18,520 bases of DNA from Verrucomicrobiales bacterium (GTDB lineage: Bacteria; Verrucomicrobiota; Verrucomicrobiia; Verrucomicrobiales; DEV007), in assembly GCA_017991025.1 (NCBI GenBank), contig JAGNMT010000017.1, positions 1-18,520 of the forward strand, given 5' to 3'. Positions 8,225 to 16,000 of the stretch are shown in pieces. A program made the position numbers and the translations under genes. The first letter of the stretch is position 1. Every line of letters starts with the position of its first letter. The notes beneath the pieces are model-generated. The model saw only the letters and a program-made list of their open reading frames with translations. It had not been told where the DNA came from and ran no database searches.

Positions 8225-9059
8225 ATGAAGACACACCTCAATACCCTTTTTGTCACTCTCGAAGGTGCCTATCTGCGCAAGGACGGTGCCGCTGTCGAGA
8301 TCCGTCATGAGGGCGAGGCGAATTTGCGGGTGCCGCTGCACAATCTCGATGGGATAGCCTGTTTCGGCTGGGATATCTCGGCCTCGGCCGCGCTGATGGC
8401 TGCCTGCACGGAGGCGAATGTGAGTCTCTCGTTTCATAATCCGCACGGAAAGTTTCTCGTCGCTGCGAATGGGTTTACTTCGGGAAACATTCTCCTGAGA
8501 CGGGAGCAATACCGGCGTGCCGATCACGAGCCCGCCTCAGTCGCGATCGCGAGCAACATGATTTCGGCGAAGCTGGCGAACAGTCGCCAAGTCCTGATGC
8601 GGGCGGCTCGCGATCACGGGGAGAAGGAGACTGATCGCGCCGGCGCGTGCTACGTCGCTGGATTCGTTGCGCGGGATCGAGGGCGATGCGGCGGCGATGT
8701 ATTTCTCGGTCTTTCCCCATCTCTTCACCGATCATGATCCTGAAGTGACGATGTCAGGATGTTCGCGACGGCCTCCGCTCGATCCGGTCAATGCGCTGCT
8801 TTCATTTCTCTACGTCCTGCTCGTGCACGACTGCCGGTCTGCTCTCGAATCGTTCGGCCTTGATGCGCAGTGCGGCTTCCTTCACCGCGACCGTCCGGGT
8901 CGCCCTTCGCTTGCACTCGATCTGATGGAGGAGTTCCGTGCCTATTTTGCGGACCGGCTCGCGCTGACTCTTTTTAATCGTCGTCAGATCACCGCGAAGG
9001 TTTTTGATTACAAGGAGAACGGAGCAGTCCTGCTGAAGGATACATCGAGCAAGGAAGTC
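8225..9059 (+). pseudogene. cas1: Broken cas1 (type I-C), frameshifted and missing its C-terminus
   Basis: The frame starts MKTHLNTLFVTLEGAYLRKD and runs through LHNLDGIACFGWDIS, LSFHNPHGKFLVA and GNILLRREQYRRA to RAARDHGEKE, all typical of type I-C Cas1. At about 8610-8650 the frame changes. The downstream frame reads SLDSLRGIEGDAAAMYFSVF, then RRPPLDPVNALLSFLYVLLV, FLHRDRPGRPSLALDLMEEF and LFNRRQITAKVF. The catalytic residues remain: Glu (8679-8681, in RGIEG), His (8826-8828, in VHDC) and Asp (8919-8921, in ALDLME). By family comparison from memory, about a dozen residues are also missing around the shift. Roughly 55-60 C-terminal residues are gone, where the frame runs directly into Cas2. 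Cas1 is the spacer integrase; this one would not be functional. Confidence 0.87.
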
Positions 9060-9341
9060 CTCGTTACCTACCATGTCGCCACTACCACGCGGGAAGGCCA
9101 GCGACGCTTGCGTCATGTTGCCAAAGCTTGCCTCGACTATGGGCAGCGGGTTCAGAACTTCGTGTTTGAATGTGAAGTTGATCCGGCCCGGCTTGCTACG
9201 ATGAATGCGCGTTTGTTAGGGATTGTGGATTTGAAAACGGATTCATTGCGCTTTTATCATCTCGGGAGTAACTGGCATCACCGGGTCGAACACCATGGAG
9301 GAAGGGAGGGATATGACATTGACGGGCCGTTGATTTGTTGA
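9057..9341 (+). pseudogene. cas2: cas2 fused in frame to the cas1 remnant, no own start
   Basis: After KDTSSKEV the frame becomes Cas2 of the I-C type: VLVTYHVATTTREGQRRLRH, VAKACLDYGQRVQNFVFECE, SLRFYHLGSNWHHRVEHHG and the C-terminal GPLIC. The family normally begins with Met then VLVTYDV. Here there is no start codon and the conserved metal-binding Asp of TYD is His (9072-9074). The rest is well preserved to its natural end. Cas2 is the dimeric scaffold of the integration complex. The arrangement indicates a deletion that removed the Cas1 tail and the Cas2 start and happened to preserve the frame. Expression, if any, would be as a Cas1-Cas2 chimera. Confidence 0.85.
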
Positions 9342-9363
9342 AGCGTCGAGGATCGAGTTGTAG

Positions 9364-9382
9364 GGCAAGCGTTCCGCTTGCC
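9364..9382. repeat. Hairpin repeat GGCAAGCG-TTC-CGCTTGCC
   Basis: This is a perfect 8-bp stem with a 3-nt loop, preceded by TTGTAG, 22 nt after the cas2 stop. No T-tract follows, so it is not a canonical terminator. Similar GGCAAGC...GCTTGCC palindromes are, from memory, dispersed intergenic repeats in PVC genomes. It separates the cas remnant from the probable CRISPR leader. Confidence 0.45.
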
Positions 9383-9499
9383 GGAAGTGGAGGTGAGCAA
9401 ATGAAGTGGTTGAGATGCTATTGGCAAAAGCCGCCGGATTTCCGGAGGTTCGCGCCAATGGCTCGGCGAGTGATTGAAAACCAAGGGTTTAAATCGCCC
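9383..9499 (+). promoter_or_regulatory. Probable remnant of the CRISPR leader
   Basis: This AT-richer stretch between cas2 and the repeat is where a type I-C leader should be. It contains GGAGGTTCGCGCC and ATTGAAAACCAAGGGTTTAA, which resemble elements I associate with I-C leaders. No promoter can be assigned with confidence. The call rests mainly on position. Confidence 0.4.
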
Positions 9500-9535
9500 G
9501 TCGTCACCCCCCGAACGGGGGGCGCGGATTGAAAC
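9500..9535 (+). CRISPR. Solitary type I-C-like CRISPR repeat
   Basis: A 36-nt unit starts GTCGTCA, has a perfect stem CCCCCC-GAAC-GGGGGG and ends GCGCGGATTGAAAC. Start, central hairpin and the GGATTGAAAC end are signatures of type I-C repeats, usually 32-37 nt. It lies 158 nt after the cas2 stop in the standard orientation. No second copy follows before ffh, so the array has collapsed to one repeat with no definable spacer. It would yield no functional crRNA. Confidence 0.72.
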
Positions 9536-9608
9536 AACCCTATCGCTTAACTGACCAGACAGTGTCGGGTCTGACCTCCTGATAGCTAAACAGCTGAACC
9601 GCTAGCCG

Positions 9609-10937
9609 CTAAAACGGCATCTTGCCGCCGCCGAACTGCTTCATCATCTGGCTCATTTTGCCTTTGCTGCGCATCATTTTGCGCATGTTGCCGAATTGCT
9701 TCAGGAGCTGGTTCACCTGGGTGACGCTGGCGCCACTGCCGAGGGCGATGCGGCGGCGGCGGGAGGCTTTGATAATCTCGGGACGGGTCCGCTCTTTCGG
9801 AGTCATTGAAAGCACGATGGCCTCGGTGCGTTTCATCCGTTTTTCGTCGAGATCGACGCCTTTGAGTTTGTCACCGATGCCCGGGAGCATGCCCAGGATG
9901 CTCTGCATGCCGCCCATACGATTCATCATGCGCATCTGGGCGAGGAAGTCGTTGAAGTCGAAGTTCGACCCTTTCATCCGCTCGGCCATGCGGAGGGCTT
10001 CGTCCTGATCGATGGCTTCGGCGGCGCGTTCGACGAGGCCGACGATGTCGCCCATGCCGAGAATACGTCCGGCCATGCGGTCGGGAACAAAGGCCTCGAA
10101 GTCGGAGAGTTTTTCCCCGACCCCGACAAATTTGATCGGTTTGCCCGTGACACTGCGCATCGAGAGCGCCGCGCCGCCCCGGGCGTCGCCGTCGAGTTTG
10201 GTGAGGATGATGCCGGTGATGCCAACGATCTCGTCGAAAGTTTTGGCGACATTTACAGCCTGTTGTCCGGTTGCGGAGTCGGCGACGAGGAGCGTCTCGC
10301 GCGGGGCGAGAAAGCGGTGGAGCTGCTTGAGTTCTTCGATGAGTGCTTCGTCAATTTCCTGGCGTCCGGCGGTGTCAAAAATGGTGACGGTGCCGCCCTG
10401 GTCTTCAGCCCATTTCAGGGCTGCTTTGGCGACTTTGAGGACGTCTGTCTCGCCGGGTTCGGGGCGGAAAACGGGGATGTCGATCTGTTTGCCGAGGGTC
10501 ACGAGCTGGTCGATCGCGGCGGGACGATAAAGGTCACAGGCCACGAGGAGGGGGCGGCGGCCTTCTTTGCGGAGATGAAGAGCGAGCTTGGCCGAGGTGG
10601 TTGTTTTGCCCGCTCCGTTGAGTCCGACGATGAGCAGGCGTGAAGGCGGATTGAGGTCGAGCGGGGAAGCGTCACCGCCAAGGAGCGCGGCGATTTCGTC
10701 GTTGAATATTTTGACGATCTGTTGCCCGGGCTGGATGCTGCGGATGACTGTTTCGCCGAGGGCCTTCTCTTTGACGCGGGCGATAAAGTCTTTGGCGACA
10801 GAGAATTCCACATCGGCCTCAAGGAGGGCGAGACGCACCTCGCGCAGGGCGTCAGAGATGTTTTTCTCCGAGATCTTGCCGTGACCGCGGAGTTTCTTGA
10901 AAGTTTCCTGAAGGGTGCCGGAGAGATTGTTGAACAT
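9609..10937 (-). CDS. ffh: Signal recognition particle GTPase Ffh (SRP54)
   Basis: Starting at the ATG at 10937 (MFNNLSGTLQETFKKL) the protein has 442 residues, normal for Ffh. The N domain is followed by the GTPase: P-loop GLNGAGKTT (105-113), DLYRPAAIDQL, G3 DTAGR (188-192) and G4 TKLD (246-249). The methionine-rich M domain (about 316-442) carries MGGMQSILGMLPGIG and the RNA-binding signature SRRRRIALGSGASVTQVNQL, then LLKQF, ending GGGKMPF. Ffh binds signal peptides of nascent chains, pairs with 4.5S RNA and docks on FtsY for co-translational membrane targeting. A longer frame from 10976 adds 13 Ser/Pro-rich residues without family support and runs into the tandem repeat array, so the internal start is preferred. 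There is no Shine-Dalgarno sequence. The ffs RNA gene and ftsY are not in the window. Confidence 0.97.
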   Translation of the reverse strand: MFNNLSGTLQETFKKLRGHGKISEKNISDALREVRLALLEADVEFSVAKDFIARVKEKALGETVIRSIQPGQQIVKIFNDEIAALLGGDASPLDLNPPSRLLIVGLNGAGKTTTSAKLALHLRKEGRRPLLVACDLYRPAAIDQLVTLGKQIDIPVFRPEPGETDVLKVAKAALKWAEDQGGTVTIFDTAGRQEIDEALIEELKQLHRFLAPRETLLVADSATGQQAVNVAKTFDEIVGITGIILTKLDGDARGGAALSMRSVTGKPIKFVGVGEKLSDFEAFVPDRMAGRILGMGDIVGLVERAAEAIDQDEALRMAERMKGSNFDFNDFLAQMRMMNRMGGMQSILGMLPGIGDKLKGVDLDEKRMKRTEAIVLSMTPKERTRPEIIKASRRRRIALGSGASVTQVNQLLKQFGNMRKMMRSKGKMSQMMKQFGGGKMPF

Positions 10938-10971
10938 GGGAGGAGAGGAGTGAGGAGAAGATGAGTCACGG

Positions 10972-11006
10972 GTCAAGAGTCAAGAGTCAAGAGTCAAGAA
11001 TCAAGA
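10972..11006. repeat. Heptanucleotide tandem array A (GTCAAGA x5)
   Basis: Four perfect GTCAAGA units are followed by a fifth with one change (ATCAAGA), 35 bp in all, beginning 34 bp upstream of the ffh start. The array is preceded by TCACGGGTCA (10966-10975), whose inverted copy lies at the far end of array B. It sits where the ffh promoter would be expected. Confidence 0.9.
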
Positions 11007-11026
11007 GGAGTAGGAGAGTTCATTTA

Positions 11027-11075
11027 ATGACCCATGACCCATGACCCATGACCCATGACCCATGACCCGTGATCC
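11027..11075. repeat. Heptanucleotide tandem array B (ATGACCC x6-7)
   Basis: Six perfect ATGACCC units (11027-11068) and a degenerate seventh (GTGATCC) end 6 bp before the stop codon of the deacetylase gene. Read on the other strand the unit is GGGTCAT, which shares GTCA with array A in the same 7-bp register. The array ends in TGACCCGTGA (11063-11072), the inverted copy of the element bordering array A. The layout resembles the short tandemly repeated heptamers described in cyanobacteria. Confidence 0.9.
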
Positions 11076-11081
11076 TTAAAA

Positions 11082-12467
11082 TCAAATTGATGGTGTTGCT
11101 GTTGGAGGGGCTGGTTTTTCTTTGACGGCTTTTTCGTCAGCCGGGGTGGCTGCCCGGGAGTCGTTCTTGCCGGGGACGGTAATGTCGGAGGAGAGGTAAT
11201 CGGCCATTTGATCTACCTGAAAGGTCCACCCGATGACTTCGTTGTCTTTGGATGCCGCGTGGCGGAAGGTGAGTTGCACGGCACAACTGTCGAGCCTGAG
11301 CCGTTGCGGGATCTGGTAGGTGACGAGCCCGGTCGCGGGATTGTAGACTTGAGGCACTTGCCCGAATCCACTGACACGGAGGATAAGGCTATCGGCAACC
11401 ACGCCGGAGAGTTTGGAAAGGTCGATTTCAATGAGGGGGAGCCGGTTCCCGACGACGCTGTTGGCGGGCGGTTTTACGGTGACAAGCGGGGCTTGCTCCT
11501 GCCCGGTCTCATTGGTTGATTCAGCAAGGAGTTTGCGTCCGGTGGAAGTGACGGTGCCGCCTCCGAAATCAAGGGCCGGGTCGAAGTTGGCGAGGGTCGT
11601 CCCGTGCACGACGTAGCGGCCGAGTTCGAGGCTCTCGGCATCCCAGGGTGTCTTCTTTCCGTTCACGGTAAAGCAGGCTTCGTAGCCGAACTCGCGGGCC
11701 AGCTCGAGGACCCGGTCGTTGTAGATCCCATAGGGAAAGGCAAAGGTCTTAACGACGGCTCCGGTGTCGCCGAAATTTTCTTCGAGGAAGCGCAATGATC
11801 CCCCGAGTTCCTCTTTCAGCCAGGCGTCGTAGGCTTCATCGGAGCGTCCGCCGCGTTTGGACATATTCTGGTGGCTGACGGAGTGGCTTGAGATGGTTGC
11901 TCCGTTCGCAGCGAGTTCGCGGACCTCGTCATGAGTGAGAGACCGCCCGCCGACACCGATGTAATTTTTGTAAAGAAAGATCGTGAAAGGATAGCCGAAC
12001 TCTTTGAGCACTCCCATGGCGAGGGTGTGGGTTGCCTTCCAGCCGTCGTCGATCGTGATCATGACACACTCGGCGGGAATGTCGGCTTTGGCCGCTTTCC
12101 AATCGAGGAACTGCCGCATACTGATGACGGGTAGTTTCGCGTCCTTGATCGCCTGCATCTGCTTGCGGAAGTTCTCGATGTTGAGGATCATGTCATTGGT
12201 CGATGACCCCGCAGTGAAGTCGTGGTAGCCGAGAACGGAGACGCGAGCTTCTTTGTTGATGGTCGGCTCCATTTTGACGGGGGCTGGCGGTGGAGGGATA
12301 TCCGCTTCGGCAATCGGCTTCCGGGTGGCCGCCTCTTCCTCGGTTTCGCGATCGAGCGCTTTTTTGACGGTGTCGAGGTAGGGGGTGACTTTATCGCAGG
12401 CGGCGAGGCAGCAAAAGGCGGCGAGGCAGCAGACGGGAGCAAGGCGGGTGATCAGGGAAGTTTTCAT
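11082..12467 (-). CDS. Lipoprotein polysaccharide deacetylase (NodB/CE4-like)
   Basis: From the ATG at 12467 (MKTSLITRLAPVCC) the protein has 461 residues. A lipobox LAAC places the lipidated Cys at position 24, so it is membrane-anchored outside the cytoplasm. An acidic, Pro-rich linker (ADIPPPPAPVK, about 55-65) precedes the catalytic domain. NodB-type motifs are VMITIDDGW (Asp-Asp, about 136-143), the metal-binding SHSVSH (194-199) and FAFPYG (242-247). This class removes N- or O-acetyl groups from cell-wall or exopolysaccharide; the substrate is not identifiable here. After about residue 310 comes an unrecognised, probably beta-rich C-terminal domain of about 130 residues. The upstream in-frame ATG at 12485 adds MFPGSS and would spoil the signal peptide start, so 12467 is preferred. 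It lies upstream of ffh on the same strand, with the heptamer arrays between. Confidence 0.88.
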   Translation of the reverse strand: MKTSLITRLAPVCCLAAFCCLAACDKVTPYLDTVKKALDRETEEEAATRKPIAEADIPPPPAPVKMEPTINKEARVSVLGYHDFTAGSSTNDMILNIENFRKQMQAIKDAKLPVISMRQFLDWKAAKADIPAECVMITIDDGWKATHTLAMGVLKEFGYPFTIFLYKNYIGVGGRSLTHDEVRELAANGATISSHSVSHQNMSKRGGRSDEAYDAWLKEELGGSLRFLEENFGDTGAVVKTFAFPYGIYNDRVLELAREFGYEACFTVNGKKTPWDAESLELGRYVVHGTTLANFDPALDFGGGTVTSTGRKLLAESTNETGQEQAPLVTVKPPANSVVGNRLPLIEIDLSKLSGVVADSLILRVSGFGQVPQVYNPATGLVTYQIPQRLRLDSCAVQLTFRHAASKDNEVIGWTFQVDQMADYLSSDITVPGKNDSRAATPADEKAVKEKPAPPTATPSI

Positions 12468-13022
12468 CGAGGAACCAGGAAACAAGCAGCGGAGGGATCT
12501 TCCGCGCGCACCGAATATAGATCTGAATGGTTCCTTTCCAAAACGGGAATTCGTGCTGGAAACGCCTCAAGTCCTTCCTGCCTTGGCAGGCAGGGGCCGG
12601 CGATGGCTGTGTTCTTGGAGGAGAACGAGTGCCAATATTATGGTATTTATCTTATTTTCAGTAAAATCGACAGCAGAAGAAGTTCGCTGCATTCGACGGC
12701 GGATTTTCCCCGTCCTTGGGTGCGGTCTTAAACTCCCCGACCCGATTCAGGCGGATCGACGTGATATGCCGGTGATCTTTGCGGGCGGCTATTCCAATGA
12801 AATGCTCCGCGATGGTCAGATCGCCCCCGCTCCTCTGCGGGAGCAAAAGGGAAGGCACCCTTGAGTGCGCACCCGGACCCGGAGGTTTCCGTTGCCTTGC
12901 CAGGGTAGGGATGATCGATTTGCTTCGGAATGGCAGCGATTGAGTAGTCATCCGGCTTGACGAATCGGTCTGCCTGCATTCGAATCAGCGTGATCGGGAG
13001 ACGTTCTACGATCACTGATTTT
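12468..13022. other. Long divergent intergenic region
   Basis: About 555 nt lie between the deacetylase (minus) and the tricorn-like protease (plus). They hold a short palindrome CCTGCC-TT-GGCAGG near 12575-12592 and an AT-rich stretch at 12635-12665 (ATATTATGGTATTTATCTTA) that could contain promoters. A protein-like fragment is listed separately. Open frames on both strands here are short and have no recognised start or partner. No tRNA or clear terminator is seen. Confidence 0.45.
12721..12864 (+). pseudogene. Possible fragment of a response-regulator receiver domain
   Basis: One frame reads LKLPDPIQADRRDMPVIFAG and then GYSNEMLRDG, ending at a stop at 12862-12864. RPDMPVIFxSGYS is the beta-4 region of many receiver domains, including the position of the conserved Thr/Ser (here Gly-Gly). 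Nothing upstream gives the phospho-acceptor Asp region or a start codon. It may be a decayed tail of a lost gene or a chance resemblance; I lean only slightly toward a fragment. Confidence 0.2.
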
Positions 13023-16000
13023 ATGATAAACCGAAGCCATTTTTCTCTTCTTGGGGCCCTGCTGCTATTGGCAAACCGGGAGGTGCAAGCCGGGCCTGTC
13101 ACACTTGCTCATGAGTCGGCCCTCTCGCCGGACGGTGCCACGCTTGCCTTTACCTGGGGTGGCGATATCTGGACGGTTCCGACAGGTGGAGGCACCGCAA
13201 CCCGGCTCACCGCGCATCCGGCGGTGGAGTCGGGACCTGCTTTTTCCCCCGACGGCAAACAACTCGCTTTCAACAGCACCCGTGAGGGAGGCAAGCAGGC
13301 TTATGTGATGCCGGCCGGCGGAGGTGAGGCGAAGCAGATCAGTTGGAACACGGATGGTTGTGATGTGCGCCAGTGGATGCCGGATGGAAGGGGGCTTCTC
13401 GTGAGTATCGCCCGTGATTTTTCGTGGATGCAGGAGACACGATCGTCGCGGCTTGCGGTCTTGAAGGTGAATGAGCGGCTTGCGGAAGAAGTGTTGTTTG
13501 ATGATGGGGCTGCCGATGGCTCCCTGACAACGGATGGCAAGCGGGTCCTTTTCACACGGGAGGGCTCGGAGAGTTGGTGGCGTCAGGGCTACAAAGGTTC
13601 CCGTGCCGGTCAGATCTGGCTCTTTGATCGGGATGGCGCGAAATTCCAGCGGGTCATCGGCGAGGAGACGGAGAGCCGTTGGCCGATGTGGAAGCCGGAT
13701 GGGAAAGGATTTTATTTCGTGTCGAATCGTGACGGCACTTTCAATTTATGGGAACATGACCTCGCTTCGGGCAAGGATGTGCAGCGCACCTCACTTAAGG
13801 GCGATTCGGTCGTGTTCCCGGCCATTTCCCGCGATGGCAGCACGGTGGTCTTCCGGGTGAAGTTCGACCTTTACCGCTGGCATCCGGGAGACGCGGCTCC
13901 GGCAAGAATTGCGATCGAGGCGGCGAGTGACCCTGTTTTCCCCGATATTGAGAAGCTGGTTCTGGAAAAAGCGGATAGCATCCATTTCACCCAGGACGGG
14001 TTGCAGATGGCCTTTATTTCGGGGGGTGATGTGTGGGTGATGGATACCGAGTTGAGGGAACCGAAACAAGTCACTCACACCGCCGAAGAGGAACGCGGCG
14101 TGGTCTTCGCGCCGGATGGGAAGTCGCTGCTCTTTATCAGTGACGCCGGGGGGCAGGTCGACATCTGGAAGGCGGTGCCGGAGAAGCTCACCAAATACTG
14201 GTGGGAGAATACCCAGTTTCCGCTCACGCGACTCACCAACGACGCCGCAGTGGAGTCGCTCATCGAGTTCACCCCGGATGGCAAACACATCGGCTATGCA
14301 AAAGGAGGGGGAGACTTGTGGATCGCCGATGCCGACGGAAAGAACGCCAAACGGCTCCTTGAGTCATGGAACACTCCGGGCTTCCACTTTTCACCTGACG
14401 GCACCTGGATCGTCTATTCGCTCAGTGATGAATGGTTTAATGCCGACGTGTGGGTCATGCCGGTCGATGGCTCGCGTGCCCCCTTCAATTTGTCGCGACA
14501 TCCTAATAATGATCAGAGCCCCGAGTGGTCACCTGATGGGAAGATGATCGCCTGGACCGGCAGGCGTGAGTTCGATGAAGTGGACATTTTTTATGTGAAT
14601 CTCCTCGCTGAGGATGATGAGAGAACAAAGCGGGAACGCACGCTCGTTAAAGCTCGAGAGAAGATCAAAACGGCTGAGAAAGCGGCCGCCGCTGCTCCGA
14701 AAACTACCACTACTACCACTACTCCAGGAAGTCCAAAACCTGTGGATAAACCGGAGGTGAAGCCCGCTGACAAACCAACGGAGAAACCGACGGACAAATC
14801 CGCAGTGAAGCCCGAGCCAAAACCGGTGGAAAAATCCGTCGATAAACCGGCGTTGAAGATCGATTTCGAAAACATCCATGAGCGTATCCACCGCATCACG
14901 ATTGCCAATTCGGTGGAGAATACGCTCCTGTGGTCCCCCGACTCGAAGAAGCTGGCCTTTCAGGGGGTGATTGATGGCAAGAAAGCGACCTACGCCGTGG
15001 AGATCCCCGACGAGTTGAAGCCTAAACAGATCAGCTCCGCCTCGGTCATTGATGCGCAGTGGCTGAAACTCGAGGACCAGATCGTAGGTCTCAATGAAGC
15101 CAAACCGACCTCGATCTCCGCCAAGACCGGCACGGGGAAATACTACTCTTTCAAAGCGCCGCAAAGCGTGACCCGTGCGGACAAACAGCGGGCCGTCTTT
15201 GAACAATGCTGGCGGGTGATGCGTGACAAGTATTACGACGAGCGCCTCGGCAATCGCGACTGGAACGTGGTGCGCGAGAAGTATGCGGACATGGCGGCCA
15301 ACGTCCAGGACATGAAAGCTGTCGGGGAAGTGGTCTCTTTGATGCTGGGTGAATTGAATGGTTCGCACCTGGGCTTCACTTTGGAAACCAAAGTCATCGC
15401 CTCGAACACCTGGCGCGAGGAGACGGCTCACCTCGGCCTGCGTTTTGATCCCGCCTTCGCCGGTCCCGGCTGGAAGGTGCGGGATGTTTTGCCAAAAGGA
15501 CCCGCCAGTTTCCAATTGAGTCGTATCGAAGCGGGCGAGATCCTCTTGAAAGTTGATGGCCGCGACGTAACGCCTGCCATGGACGTGAGCGAAGTGCTCC
15601 ACGGGCGCCTGGATCGGGACATCACTCTGCGGGTCAAAGCGATATCCGGAAAAGAACGTGATGTCACGCTCCGGCCCGTCAGCTACCTCACGGCGCGAAA
15701 GCTTCTCTACGACAAGTGGATCGCGGATAATCGGAGAGCGGTCGGGAAGGCGTCCGGTGACAAACTCGGTTACCTCCATATCAGCGCGATGAATGAAGAA
15801 AGCTTCCGGGAGTTTCAGGAAGCGCTTTATGCCGCCGGGGCCGGGAAAGATGGACTTGTAATTGACGTACGGGAGAACGGCGGCGGCAGCACCACCGACC
15901 ATCTCCTCACTGCGCTCACTCAGCCGCAGCATGCGATCACGGTACCACGGGGAGGCAAACCGGGTTACCCGCAGGACCGCATCGTCTATGCGACCTGGAG

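Noticed and set aside
8225..9341. Cas1-Cas2 fusion as a new functional integrase architecture
   Set aside because: The Cas1 part is frameshifted and lacks its C-terminal region, and the Cas2 metal-binding Asp is lost. A deletion product is the simpler explanation.
10938..10976. Upstream ffh start giving 13 extra residues
   Set aside because: The extension is Ser/Pro-rich, reaches into heptamer array A and lacks family support; MFNNLSGTLQ is the normal Ffh start.
12658..13102. Overlapping minus-strand frames of 97 and 124 codons between the deacetylase and tricorn genes
   Set aside because: The frames have no domain, signal or helix pattern. One overlaps the tricorn signal peptide region and the other is antisense to the receiver-like peptide.
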